Source: Peteryoungia wuzhouensis
GTDB taxonomy: Bacteria; Pseudomonadota; Alphaproteobacteria; Rhizobiales; Rhizobiaceae
Direction: 5' to 3'
Assembly (NCBI RefSeq): GCF_003205195.1
Contig: NZ_QJRY01000004.1
Coordinates: 429,164-493,163 of the forward strand
DNA length: 64,000 nt
This document shows, piece by piece, positions 27,601 to 35,292 of this stretch (positions within the stretch are counted from its first letter, which is position 1; every line of letters starts with the position of its first letter). The translations under genes were made by a program, and so were the position numbers. Under the pieces are notes generated by a model that was given only the letters and a program-made list of their open reading frames with translations, was not told the origin of the DNA and ran no database searches.

Positions 27601-27773
27601 TGATCGGCGCCGTCGTCGGCACGCAGCCCTTCGGTGGCTCCGGCATGTCCGGCACCGGCTTCAAGGCGGGTGGTCCGGCCTATCTCAGCCGCTTTGCGGT
27701 CGAGCAGGTGATCTCGGTGAACACGGCCGCTGCCGGCGGCAATGCCAGCCTGATCGCGATCGGCGAGGGGTGA
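24654..27773 (+). CDS. putA: Bifunctional proline dehydrogenase / P5C dehydrogenase
   Basis: A 1,039-residue bifunctional enzyme that oxidises proline to glutamate in two steps with FAD and NAD+. The PRODH half contains VKLSALHPRY and RLVKGAYWDTEVKRAQ; the aldehyde dehydrogenase half contains SPWNFPLAIFLGQ, GSTGTAQAIN, AETGG with the general-base Glu, and FRSAGQRCSALR with catalytic Cys at about residue 830. It lacks the N-terminal ribbon-helix-helix DNA-binding domain and C-terminal extension of the longest PutA proteins, consistent with control by PutR. The ATG at 24654 follows GGAGGTGACA; a GTG two codons earlier is an alternative. Confidence 0.95.
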   Translation: MIKPATTDFPRFEAPYAGDDDQLIRHFASRLSLSDSQNGAIDRRATSYIDAIRNNSGSIGGVEDFLREYGLSTREGLALMVLAEALLRVPDALTQDRLIEDKLKEGGWSEHEAHGDSWFVSASAWALGLSARVIRPGETPEGVMRGLVKRLGLPTVRSATKQAMRFLGHHFVLGETIKDALSRAAKSEERGYRHSFDMLGEGARTAEDAKRYFQSYASAIEAIGAHMAKHGKSQQLPNRMGISVKLSALHPRYLATHRDRVMRELVPDLLKLAQMAKAHQLNFTVDAEEADRLELSLDVIAAVFADPSLSGWDGFGLAIQAYQKRAPQVIDYIDTLCQQYGRRMMVRLVKGAYWDTEVKRAQERGLDDYPVWTRKPATDLSYLHCAAKLMEKRARIFPQFATHNALTVSTIIELAGTDRTGFEFQRLHGMGEALYDTLLSGNDRIACRIYAPVGGYRDLLAYLVRRLLENGANSSFVAVAGDKNIPVTALLERPTEKLGLGHGQSARHSQIPMPLSLYGDRKNSAGFEFGHRDNLERLMARISQPLAEIAAHPLVPGATGATAEEAVLSPADRSRKVGSVRNATPADVDRAFAAGRQGFARWSRVTVEERAATLDKLADLLEADRDRLLSLLALEAGKTLDDGVAEIREAVDFCRYYAAQARKQFGEAEVMPGPTGELNRLSWRGRGVFACISPWNFPLAIFLGQVSAALVAGNAVLAKPAPQTPLIAFEAVKLFHKAGVPEDVLMLLPGAGDVGAAIAAHPKLAGIAFTGSTGTAQAINRTLATKDGPIVPLIAETGGLNAMIVDATALAEQVADDVVLSAFRSAGQRCSALRILYLQEDIADGMLEMIEGAARELNLGNPLEITTDIGPVIDEKQKAMLEAHITDMKRSQKVRYAGQVPATGNFFAPHIVELDRPEALTREIFGPVLHVVRWKAKALDQVIASIDATGYGLTLGVHSRIEATIRTVTEALDTGNIYVNRNMIGAVVGTQPFGGSGMSGTGFKAGGPAYLSRFAVEQVISVNTAAAGGNASLIAIGEG

Positions 27774-27778
27774 GGGGA

Positions 27779-27935
27779 CGTCCACCTCCCCCTTGAGGGG
27801 GAGGTCGCCGCGAAGCGGCGGGTGGTGGTGAACACCCCCCCGAGTTCGATGCGAGAGCCTGCGGGCTAGCTCCCAGCCGTCACCCCACCCCGGAGCTTTG
27901 CTCCGGCCCTCCCCCTCAAGGGGAGGGTAGAGGCC
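27779..27935. repeat. GC-rich palindromic intergenic element, copy 1 (family A)
   Basis: Two inverted-repeat halves: left with CCACCTCCCCCTTGAGGGGGAGG and CGCCGCGAAGCGGCGG, right with CACCCCACCCCGGAGC and CCTCCCCCTCAAGGGGAGGG. The outer arms are complementary. The same architecture occurs at 44996-45118. It separates convergent putA and the YqhA-like gene and may serve as a bidirectional terminator. Confidence 0.85.
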
Positions 27936-27936
27936 C

Positions 27937-28458
27937 TCAGATCTTGTCCGCGTCCCCGCCCTTCTTCTTCCCGTTCATCATCACCTCGAGATAGCCCAGC
28001 ATCACCGCCGAGATGACGAAGGCGAGGTGGATGATGGTGAACCACATCAGCTTGCTGTCGGTGTACTGACTGGCGTTGAGGAAGACCTGCAGCAAGTGGA
28101 TCGAGGAGATCGCCACGATTGAGGAGGCGACCTTGATCTTCAGGCTGCCGGCATCGAGCTTGCCGAGGAAGGAGACCTGGTCATCGGCCTCGTCGAAACG
28201 GCTGACGAAGTTCTCGTAGCCGGAGATCATCACCATGACGATCAGGCTGGCGACGAGGGCCGCATCGATCAGCGCCAGCATGGCGAGGATCATCTCGAAA
28301 TCCTCGTAGACGAAGACATTTTTGGCGATCTTGATGAACTTGTAGCCGAAGGAGACGGCGTAAACGGCAAGTGCTGCCACCAGGCCGAGATAGAAGACGA
28401 CCAGCAGCCAGCGGCTCGACAGGATGATTTTCTCGATCAACAGTTCCAGCGATTTCAT
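27937..28458 (-). CDS. YqhA family (TIGR00645) inner-membrane protein
   Basis: A 173-residue protein with about four transmembrane helices, recognised from LELLIEKIILSSRWLLVVFYLGLV, the VYEDFEMILAMLALIDAALV segment and LDAGSLKIKVASSIVAISSIHLL, which are conserved in YqhA/UPF0114. The family is widespread with no established role; a small-molecule or channel-like function has been suggested. The C-terminus is a short Lys/Asp-rich cytosolic tail. The ATG at 28458 follows AAAGGA. It is probably monocistronic. Confidence 0.9.
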   Translation of the reverse strand: MKSLELLIEKIILSSRWLLVVFYLGLVAALAVYAVSFGYKFIKIAKNVFVYEDFEMILAMLALIDAALVASLIVMVMISGYENFVSRFDEADDQVSFLGKLDAGSLKIKVASSIVAISSIHLLQVFLNASQYTDSKLMWFTIIHLAFVISAVMLGYLEVMMNGKKKGGDADKI

Positions 28459-28569
28459 CGGGGTCCTTTCGTCCGGCAATATGCCCGGACATAGTACAGG
28501 CACAGTGTGGTCGACAAGGGTCCTGCAGACCCCAGATGCCTGCCGGTCCGTGATCTTGCCGGCGTCGGC

Positions 28570-29589
28570 CTAGGCCGGGTCGTATCGGAAGCGGGCGCGC
28601 ACTATGCCGTGGTCGTTCGAACCGTCGGCGCGATGGTTCTCGCTGTTCAAATGATCGTTCGCAATGTCCATGCCGTCGAAGGCCCAGATGCGCTTGCGGC
28701 TGTTGTCGTAGAATTCCTGGCTGACCAGGATTTGGTCGAGGGATTCGCGAATATTCTGATGGATGTGAGTGTAATACACGTCTCGCGTTGAGCGATACTG
28801 CTGCAGTGTCTGGGCCGTGTAGAGATCGGCATCACCGCCGCCGAGCGAAAGCCCCATCAGATAGCGCGGCTGTCCGGTCAGGATGTTGACCGTATTGCTC
28901 AGATCCCCGTCATTGACGTCGCCGACAATGATTGCGGGAATGTCGGTTTCCTTGATCTTGTCGGTCACGATCATCTTGAGCGCCGTGGCTTCGGCTGTTC
29001 GGCGGATCGTGGACAGGGCCGAGCCGATACTTTCAGCATGCTTCGCGTGGCTGTCTTTTTCGTACCAAGGCTCGCGATATATCTTGGTTGGCCCTTTGGA
29101 CTTGAAGTGACAGACATAGACGTGGATTTCAGGTCCATTCGACAAGGGTTTGATCGTCAGATGCAGGACCGGACGCGAGAACCGGTCAACGGAGACTGCG
29201 ATCTGGGGTGTTTGGCTGTCTTCGCCACGGCTCGACAGCTTGAATGTTTCGGGAAAGCTTTCGATCCAGACAGGGGTGCCGACGACCAGTCCTTTTCTGG
29301 CAGCAGCGGCACAGACGATCCGTTTGCCTGTGTGGTCGTCCGGCACGATGAGATCATAGTCGTCATTCATGCCGGCAGCGGCAAAGGCGTTCTGCAGGCT
29401 CTGACCATGCCAGAGTTCCTGAAACGCGAAAAGATCCGCTGCCATTTCCCGCAAAAGTCGTGCGGTGAACGTCTGCTTGAGCGCGTATTCCTCAACTGTC
29501 CAGGGTGTGGTCTTTTCGTAAAGCGGCAATTCCGGCTCGTTGAGATTGTACAGATTAAAGGTTGTCAAGCTGAAGGTCTGCTTGGTCAT
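28570..29589 (-). CDS. Endonuclease/exonuclease/phosphatase-fold protein
   Basis: A 339-residue protein of the EEP superfamily (exonuclease III, DNase I, sphingomyelinase fold). Motifs in order: TTFNLYNLNEP with the Asn, AFQELWH with the metal-binding Glu, HVYVCHFKSKGP, AIIVGDVNDGDLSN with the catalytic Asp/Asn, and the C-terminal DGSNDHGIVRA with the catalytic His. There is no signal peptide, so it is likely cytosolic and could act on DNA, RNA or a phosphodiester; the substrate is open. It is divergent from fhs. Confidence 0.85.
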   Translation of the reverse strand: MTKQTFSLTTFNLYNLNEPELPLYEKTTPWTVEEYALKQTFTARLLREMAADLFAFQELWHGQSLQNAFAAAGMNDDYDLIVPDDHTGKRIVCAAAARKGLVVGTPVWIESFPETFKLSSRGEDSQTPQIAVSVDRFSRPVLHLTIKPLSNGPEIHVYVCHFKSKGPTKIYREPWYEKDSHAKHAESIGSALSTIRRTAEATALKMIVTDKIKETDIPAIIVGDVNDGDLSNTVNILTGQPRYLMGLSLGGGDADLYTAQTLQQYRSTRDVYYTHIHQNIRESLDQILVSQEFYDNSRKRIWAFDGMDIANDHLNSENHRADGSNDHGIVRARFRYDPA

Positions 29590-29783
29590 GGCACCGGCTC
29601 CCCTTTTGGTATGTCGCCATGCTAATACATCTCCAGATTGAAGTTAATACGACAGCGAAATCTCGAGGGTGGGGCGGTGCTGTGACACTGGTATAGGTAT
29701 TGCCAAAAAAATACGGCGAGCGCCTTGCCAGCCCGGCTCGGTCGTCAGATCTTCTCAATCAACGAAAAGGCGCAGGGGGAAAC

Positions 29784-31457
29784 ATGACCGTACCATCGGA
29801 TATCGACATCGCACGCGCGGCGTCCAAGAGGCCGATCCAGGAGATCGGCTGCAAGCTCGGCATTCCCTCGGAAAGCCTCATTCCCTACGGGCACGACAAG
29901 GCGAAGATCTCGGCGGCCTTCATACGGGGACTGTCCGACCGGCCGGACGGCAAGCTGATCCTGGTCACCGCGATCAACCCGACACCGGCAGGCGAGGGCA
30001 AGACGACGACCACGGTCGGGCTCGGCGACGGGCTGAACCGGATCGGCAAGAGGGCTGTCATCTGCATTCGCGAGCCGTCGCTCGGCCCCTGTTTCGGGGT
30101 GAAGGGCGGGGCGGCCGGCGGCGGTTATGCGCAGGTGGTGCCGATGGAGGACATCAACCTTCATTTTACCGGCGATTTCCACGCCATCACCTCGGCGCAC
30201 AACCTGCTCTCGGCGCTGATCGACAATCATATCTATTGGGGCAATGAGCTCGGCATCGACACGCGCCGCATCACCTGGCGGCGGGTGATGGACATGAACG
30301 ACCGGGCGCTGCGTCAGATCGTGACCTCGCTCGGCGGCGCCTCCAACGGTTTTCCGCGCGAGGCGGGCTTCGACATTACGGTGGCTTCGGAGGTCATGGC
30401 GATCCTCTGCCTCGCCACCGATCTCGAAGACCTCGAAAAGCGCCTCGGCGCGATCATCATCGGCTATCGCCGCGACAAGAGCCCCGTCTATGCCCGCGAC
30501 CTCAACGCCGACGGGGCCATGGCCGTGCTGCTCAAGGAAGCGATGCAGCCAAACCTCGTGCAGACGCTCGAAAACAATCCGGCGCTGGTGCATGGCGGCC
30601 CCTTTGCCAACATTGCCCATGGCTGTAATTCGGTCGTTGCGACGAAGACGGCGCTGAAGCTTGGCGATTACGTGGTGACGGAAGCGGGTTTCGGGGCTGA
30701 TCTGGGGGCTGAGAAATTCTTCGACATCAAATGCCGCAAGGCCGGGCTTGCGCCCTCGGCCGTCGTGATCGTCGCAACGGTCCGGGCGCTCAAGATGAAT
30801 GGCGGTGTGGCGAAGGACGCGCTTTCTGTCGAGAATGTCGAGGCTGTCCGGCGTGGATCGGTCAATCTCGCCCGGCATCTGGAAAACCTCGCCAAGTTCG
30901 GCGTGCCGGCGGTGGTGGCGATCAACCATTTTTCCAGCGATACGGCCGAGGAGGTCGAGGCGGTGCGCAGCGTGGCCATCGGGCTTGGCGCCGAAGCCGC
31001 GCTTTGCCGCCACTGGGCCGAAGGCTCGGCGGGCATCACCGCGCTTGCCGAGGCGGTCGTGCGGATCTCCGAGACGCCCTCGCAGTTCCGGCCGCTTTAT
31101 CCCGACGCATTGCCGCTCTTTGCCAAGATCGAGCGCGTCGCGACCGAGATCTACCGGGCGGGCGAGGTCACCGCCGACAAGTCGGTGCGCGACCAGCTGG
31201 CTGAGTGGGAACGCCAGGGCTATGGCCACCTGCCGGTCTGCATGGCGAAGACACAGTATTCCTTCTCCACCGATCCGACACTGCGCGGCGCGCCGGAGGG
31301 GCATGTGGTGCATGTGCGGGAGGTGCGGCTCTCCGCCGGGGCCGGCTTTGTCGTTGCCATCACCGGCGAGATCATGACCATGCCGGGCCTGCCGCGCGTG
31401 CCGTCCTCGGAAAAGATCCGGCTGAACGGCGAGGGGGCCATCGAAGGGCTCTTCTAG
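29784..31457 (+). CDS. fhs: Formate-tetrahydrofolate ligase
   Basis: A 557-residue cytosolic enzyme making 10-formyl-THF from formate, THF and ATP. The signature [14 protein letters not shown] (residues 68-81, with the P-loop) is followed by [45 protein letters not shown] and [16 protein letters not shown], all characteristic of the family and at the usual length. The ATG at 29784 follows AGGGGG. It feeds one-carbon units to purine and formyl-Met synthesis and can salvage formate from demethylation reactions. No terminator was confirmed. Confidence 0.97.
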   Translation: MTVPSDIDIARAASKRPIQEIGCKLGIPSESLIPYGHDKAKISAAFIRGLSDRPDGKLILVTAINPTPAGEGKTTTTVGLGDGLNRIGKRAVICIREPSLGPCFGVKGGAAGGGYAQVVPMEDINLHFTGDFHAITSAHNLLSALIDNHIYWGNELGIDTRRITWRRVMDMNDRALRQIVTSLGGASNGFPREAGFDITVASEVMAILCLATDLEDLEKRLGAIIIGYRRDKSPVYARDLNADGAMAVLLKEAMQPNLVQTLENNPALVHGGPFANIAHGCNSVVATKTALKLGDYVVTEAGFGADLGAEKFFDIKCRKAGLAPSAVVIVATVRALKMNGGVAKDALSVENVEAVRRGSVNLARHLENLAKFGVPAVVAINHFSSDTAEEVEAVRSVAIGLGAEAALCRHWAEGSAGITALAEAVVRISETPSQFRPLYPDALPLFAKIERVATEIYRAGEVTADKSVRDQLAEWERQGYGHLPVCMAKTQYSFSTDPTLRGAPEGHVVHVREVRLSAGAGFVVAITGEIMTMPGLPRVPSSEKIRLNGEGAIEGLF

Positions 31458-31533
31458 TCCCCGCTTTCAAGCGCCCCCGATTTCCATCGTGAACTTGTGA
31501 TATTTCGATCACGGTGACGTGGATCACAATTCA

Positions 31534-31548
31534 TGATTAGAATAATCA
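31534..31548 (+). promoter_or_regulatory. Iron-responsive operator 1 (TGA-N9-TCA)
   Basis: TGATTAGAATAATCA, a near-palindrome matching the IRO pattern TGA-N9-TCA bound by RirA in rhizobia. It starts 170 bases before the heme receptor gene. It is followed by the 16-base direct repeat ATAATCATGTTTTATA (31542-31557), which recurs at 31569-31584. Confidence 0.7.
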
Positions 31549-31560
31549 TGTTTTATATGT

Positions 31561-31575
31561 TGACTCTGATAATCA
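31561..31575 (+). promoter_or_regulatory. Iron-responsive operator 2 (TGA-N9-TCA)
   Basis: TGACTCTGATAATCA, a second TGA-N9-TCA match, 27 bases (about 2.5 helical turns) after the first. It overlaps a possible -35 element, TTGACT, at 31560-31565. The two sites flank the likely promoter of the heme receptor gene and would allow iron-dependent repression. Confidence 0.65.
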
Positions 31576-31703
31576 TGTTTTATACGGCGTGATTACGGCG
31601 AAATTTTATCCGCCGCCCCGGTTTTGACGCAATCACAGCTGGCCAGCCTGCCCCTCCTGCGGGGGCGGGACCGTATTTTGCTGGCCTTGGAAAGGACATT
31701 CGC

Positions 31704-33962
31704 ATGAGCTCCCGGTCCGCCAGACCTCTCCTGCTCGCCTGCACCGCCCTCGTTGCGGTCTCGGCCATTCTCCCCGCCCACGCACAGGACGCCGCCACGG
31801 CGACCGGAAGTGCCAATGGTGGAGAGACCCAGCTCCAGACGATCGTCGTCAAGGGCAAACGGGTCCAAGCCGGCTCGGTGGCCGAAACGCCGTTGGCAAC
31901 GGAGACGACGGCGGATCAGCTGCGCCAGAAGGAGGTGAAGGACCTCAGCGATCTCGGCAACACCACGGAGCCGGGTGTCGATTTCATCCAGGCGAAACCC
32001 GGCCGCGCGGGTGGCCTGTTCATCCGTGGCCTGACGGGGCCGCGCGTCGCCGTGCTCGTGGACGAGATCCCGATGCCCTTCCTGCAGAGCGGTGCCCGCA
32101 CCAGCGCCGGTTCCCCGACCACGGGCATCAACGGCCAGCCGAGCAGCTTCGATCTCAACTCGCTCGCAGGCCTCGATGTGCTGAGAGGCGCCGATTCCAG
32201 CAAGGTCGGTTCCGGCGCTCTGGCCGGTGCGCTTTCGGCCCGCACGCTGGAGCCCGAAGACCTGATCGGCGAGGGCAAGGATTGGGGCGGTCTCGCCAAG
32301 ACCGGTTATGACAGCGAGGACGACAGTTTTGGCGGTTCAGCCGCCATTGCCAAGCGGGTGGGCAGCACCTCGGTCCTCTTCCAGGGCTCCTACACCAAGG
32401 GTCATGAGACCGACAGCAAGGGCAAGAACGAGATTTTCGGCAATAGCCGGACGGCGCCGAACCCGATGGATTTCGTGCGCAACAACCTGCTCTTCAAGTT
32501 CCGGCATGAACTGGAAGGCGGTCACAGCATCGGCCTGACGGCCGAGCGCTACGACTATACCAGCGACACGAACCTCCAGTCGCTGCAGACGCGGACTTTC
32601 ACCAATGCGAATGCCGCGACCACCTTCCGCGCCAACGGCTATACCGGCTGGGACGACACGCGCCGCCAAAGGGTCTCCCTCGACTACAAATTTGATGCTC
32701 CCTCGAGCGACACGCTGATCCAGGCGGCCAATCTGCGCTTCTACTGGCAGCAACTCGAAAAGGACGCCGGCTCCGACGGCTTCCGCAACAACGGCACGCG
32801 GTATGTGCGCGCCAACGAGGCCGAGGAGCGGGACTTCGGGATCATCGGGTCCGCCGTGTCCGAATTCGAGGCGGGCGGGCTTGCCCATCAATTGCGTCTG
32901 CGCGGCAATGTCGTCTCCTTCGACACGCGCCAGTACATCTCCGTGTTCCCGGCAACGGCAACCACGGTCTCGCAATCGGATATTCCGGATGTCGACGGCA
33001 CGGTCGTCGGCCTGTCGCTCGAAGATCAGCTCGGCTTCGGCGATAGCGGTTTCTCGCTGACGCCCGGCATCCGCTTCGACTGGCATGATTACAATCCGCA
33101 GAACTCCGCCGCCTTCAGCAAAAATACCGGCTACAAGGCCTTCGGCCTGCCGGATGGCTCGAGCGACAGCCGGTTCTCGCCCAAGCTTCTGGCGGAATAC
33201 CAGCTGACGGAGAGTGTCGGCCTCTTTGCCCAGTGGTCGATGGCCTATCGCGCGCCGACCGTCGACGAACTCTACGGCAACTTCACCAATGTGGCCGGAG
33301 GCTATGCCAGCATCGGCAATCCTGCCCTCAAGGCGGAAACCGGACAGGGATTCGAAGTCGGCGCGAAGTGGGATACGGGGGATTTCACCGGTGGCGTGAC
33401 CCTGTTCCACAACACCTATGACAACTTTATCGACTCGGTCACGAGAACCGGCGTCGCGCCGCAGCCGGCGATGCTGTTCACCTATGAGAACCGCAGTGAT
33501 GTCAGGATTTCGGGCGCCGAAGTGAAGGCCCGCAAGAGCTTCACCAACGGCTTCTTCGCCGAGGCATCCCTGGCCGTCGCCTACGGCGAATATGGCGATA
33601 CCGATGCCCGTCTGCGCAGTGTCGCACCGCTGAAGTCGATCGTCGGCATCGGCTACGATCAGGAGACCTGGGGCACGGAACTGACCGGCATCTTCTCGGC
33701 CGCCATGCCGGATGACCATACGGCATCGACCTTTGACGCACCGGGTTATGGTGTCTTCAACCTGACCGGCTGGTGGGAGCCCGAACAGTTCAAGGGCTTG
33801 AGGATCCAGGCCGGTGTCTACAACATCTTCGACAAGACCTACTGGAATGCGGTCGGTGTCGCCTCGGTCAATCCGAACAGCGTCAGCTCCGGCAACCAGC
33901 CCGTCGACTTCTACTCGGAAGCGGGACGCAGCTTCAAAATCTCGCTCACCCAGAAATTCTGA
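31704..33962 (+). CDS. TonB-dependent heme/hemoglobin outer-membrane receptor
   Basis: A 752-residue outer-membrane receptor. A signal peptide ends near PAHA; a TonB box-like LQTIVVKG follows, then the plug domain (GGLFIRGLTGPRVAVLVDEIPMPF) and a 22-strand-type barrel ending in the terminal Phe (KISLTQKF). The heme-receptor motif appears as YRAPTVDELYGNF (about residue 516) and NPALKAET (about 540), versions of FRAP and NPNL that flank the heme-binding His. It resembles ShmR of S. meliloti in length and motifs. The nearby hmu transport genes are absent here; two iron operators precede it. Confidence 0.9.
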   Translation: MSSRSARPLLLACTALVAVSAILPAHAQDAATATGSANGGETQLQTIVVKGKRVQAGSVAETPLATETTADQLRQKEVKDLSDLGNTTEPGVDFIQAKPGRAGGLFIRGLTGPRVAVLVDEIPMPFLQSGARTSAGSPTTGINGQPSSFDLNSLAGLDVLRGADSSKVGSGALAGALSARTLEPEDLIGEGKDWGGLAKTGYDSEDDSFGGSAAIAKRVGSTSVLFQGSYTKGHETDSKGKNEIFGNSRTAPNPMDFVRNNLLFKFRHELEGGHSIGLTAERYDYTSDTNLQSLQTRTFTNANAATTFRANGYTGWDDTRRQRVSLDYKFDAPSSDTLIQAANLRFYWQQLEKDAGSDGFRNNGTRYVRANEAEERDFGIIGSAVSEFEAGGLAHQLRLRGNVVSFDTRQYISVFPATATTVSQSDIPDVDGTVVGLSLEDQLGFGDSGFSLTPGIRFDWHDYNPQNSAAFSKNTGYKAFGLPDGSSDSRFSPKLLAEYQLTESVGLFAQWSMAYRAPTVDELYGNFTNVAGGYASIGNPALKAETGQGFEVGAKWDTGDFTGGVTLFHNTYDNFIDSVTRTGVAPQPAMLFTYENRSDVRISGAEVKARKSFTNGFFAEASLAVAYGEYGDTDARLRSVAPLKSIVGIGYDQETWGTELTGIFSAAMPDDHTASTFDAPGYGVFNLTGWWEPEQFKGLRIQAGVYNIFDKTYWNAVGVASVNPNSVSSGNQPVDFYSEAGRSFKISLTQKF

Positions 33963-33983
33963 GCGGAGCTTTCACACACAAGG

Positions 33984-34014
33984 AGACGGGCGGCGCCTTC
34001 GGGGCCGCCCGTCT
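33984..34014. terminator. Terminator between convergent heme receptor and extensin-like genes
   Basis: Perfect 11-base stem AGACGGGCGGC / GCCGCCCGTCT followed on the plus strand by TTTCG, 22 bases after the receptor stop. Confidence 0.85.
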
Positions 34015-34019
34015 TTCGT

Positions 34020-35003
34020 CTACCGGCAATAATGCAATCCGCTCTTCCGCTCGATCACGTCGAGATGCATGTGGTCCTGATGTGTCGGGTCGCTGCCGGG
34101 CGACAGCACGGTCGTGAAATATAGGCAGGCAATGGCGTTGAAGGCGCGCTGGAAGACGGCCTGCGCACTGCCGTCATCCTGCTTGGCGATCATCACGGGT
34201 TCTTCCTCGTCGCCAAAGCGCAAGGCCGCGATGTCGATCGCATTGCCATAGGCATGCTCGGAAATCTTGCCGGTTTCGGCGCTGTTCCTGTTGCGACAGA
34301 CATAGCCGGAGGCCTGGCGGATGCCGGAAAGGGCCGGCTTGCCGGGGAAGGCGGCTTCGGCTGCCGGTTTCAGCATGTCGCGGGTCATGCGCGCGAGCTG
34401 CAGCGCCGTCTCGCAGCGGATCGTTGCTTCCGGCTCCAGCGTCACGTCGGGGAGGGGCTTCTTCAGAACGATCGGGCTCGCCATGCCGCAGCCACCCGCA
34501 TCATCGACCCGCGGCTTCGTTTCGAAGCTCGCACCAATTGCTTTCAGATCCGCGAGGCACGCCGCGAGCATCTTCGGATCTTCCGGCGGCGGTGGCGGAT
34601 CGACGGGTTCGGCTTTCTCCTCCGGTTCCTTCGCGCCCTTGTTCTCGTCCGCAGGCTCTTGCTTGGCAGGGCCCTTGTCGCTGGCTGCGTCCGGCGCCGG
34701 TGCCGGTGCCGCGGCGGGTGGCACAGGTGCTGCTCCCTCGCTCTTTCCCTTATTCTCCTTGCCGTCTTCGTCCCCGGGTTTGTTGTCCGTAGGTGGTTCG
34801 GGCTTGGGATCGGGCGTCGGAACCTCTGCCGTGTCGGCGGGTTTGCCGCTTTCCGCTGGCGCTTCCGGCTTCGCGTCCGGTGCAGGGGTCGTCGCCTCCG
34901 GTCGCTGTGTCGGCTGCGGCCCGCGCGACGGCAGTGTCAGTCCCGTGAGGATCGGCCAGGCCAGCATGAGGCCTATTGCGAGCTTCGATATCGTCTTCGT
35001 CAT
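34020..35003 (-). CDS. Extensin-like family protein (ExtensinC domain)
   Basis: A 327-residue exported or membrane-anchored protein. The N-terminus is a hydrophobic signal segment (SKLAIGLMLAWPILTGL). Residues about 30-145 form a low-complexity Pro/Glu/Lys/Ala-rich linker, and the C-terminal 180 residues form the ExtensinC domain with conserved Cys pairs, ISEHAYGNAIDI and the closing DPTHQDHMHLDV. The H..D and HxH-type residues resemble a metal-binding peptidase fold (D-Ala-D-Ala carboxypeptidase-like), so a cell-wall role is plausible. The name reflects plant extensins only by low-complexity similarity. The ATG at 35003 follows GGAGACG. Confidence 0.85.
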   Translation of the reverse strand: MTKTISKLAIGLMLAWPILTGLTLPSRGPQPTQRPEATTPAPDAKPEAPAESGKPADTAEVPTPDPKPEPPTDNKPGDEDGKENKGKSEGAAPVPPAAAPAPAPDAASDKGPAKQEPADENKGAKEPEEKAEPVDPPPPPEDPKMLAACLADLKAIGASFETKPRVDDAGGCGMASPIVLKKPLPDVTLEPEATIRCETALQLARMTRDMLKPAAEAAFPGKPALSGIRQASGYVCRNRNSAETGKISEHAYGNAIDIAALRFGDEEEPVMIAKQDDGSAQAVFQRAFNAIACLYFTTVLSPGSDPTHQDHMHLDVIERKSGLHYCR

Positions 35004-35085
35004 CTCGTCTCCGTCTCCCCCAGCCACCGGGTCGATAAGGCGCGAGCCGCCGAAAAGTTCATCATCCAAGCATGGCAAAACGCCC

Positions 35086-35114
35086 TTGCTAAGGCGCGGT
35101 CCGCACGCTATGCA
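35086..35114 (+). promoter_or_regulatory. Promoter of the trpL-trpE(G) transcript
   Basis: TTGCTA at 35086-35091, a 17-base spacer, then TATGCA at 35109-35114. Seven bases after the -10 box lies the A of the trpL start codon (35122), so transcription would begin at or next to that A, and trpL would be a leaderless frame. Confidence 0.65.
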
Positions 35115-35121
35115 ATTCGCC

Positions 35122-35166
35122 ATGAAGATCGTATCGAAGACCTTTGCTTGGTGGTGGGCACGCTGA
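35122..35166 (+). CDS. trpL: Trp leader peptide TrpL
   Basis: A 14-codon frame ending in the run AWWWAR then TGA. Three consecutive Trp codons directly upstream of trpE(G) and a length of 14 match the S. meliloti leader peptide peTrpL, which also ends in WWWAR. Ribosome stalling at the Trp codons when charged Trp-tRNA is low would favour read-through of the terminator downstream. No ribosome site precedes the ATG, in line with a leaderless mRNA. An in-frame ATG at 35110 overlaps the -10 box and is not used. Confidence 0.85.
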   Translation: MKIVSKTFAWWWAR

Positions 35167-35206
35167 CGCGGCCTTGACCAGTCATGTCTTGTTGACGATT
35201 GACCCC

Positions 35207-35243
35207 AAAGCCGCCCGGAAACACTCCTGAGGCGGCTTTTTTG
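35207..35243 (+). terminator. trp attenuator terminator
   Basis: Stem AAAGCCGCC / GGCGGCTTT followed by a run of T, 40 bases after trpL and about 50 before trpE(G). Confidence 0.85.
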
Positions 35244-35292
35244 TATTCAAGGCCTGCAGGAGACGGGCCCTGAAGAATGGAGAAGGACAGAC

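Larger units (their letters stand above)
35122..35243 (+). ncRNA. Trp attenuator RNA (rnTrpL-like)
   Basis: The leader transcript expected from the promoter at 35086-35114 up to the attenuator terminator. In S. meliloti the released short RNA, rnTrpL, also acts in trans on other mRNAs. Here the length of about 120 bases and the layout trpL-terminator are preserved. Trans activity is inferred from the relative only. Confidence 0.65.

Noticed and set aside
27779..27935. CRISPR-like or tRNA-like structure in the GC-rich repeats
   Set aside because: Repeats are single palindromic elements without regularly spaced spacers, and no cloverleaf with a CCA-compatible stem can be drawn.
35110..35121. 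Earlier trpL start at 35110
   Set aside because: That ATG overlaps the predicted -10 box and would precede transcription; the 14-codon form from 35122 matches the length known in S. meliloti.
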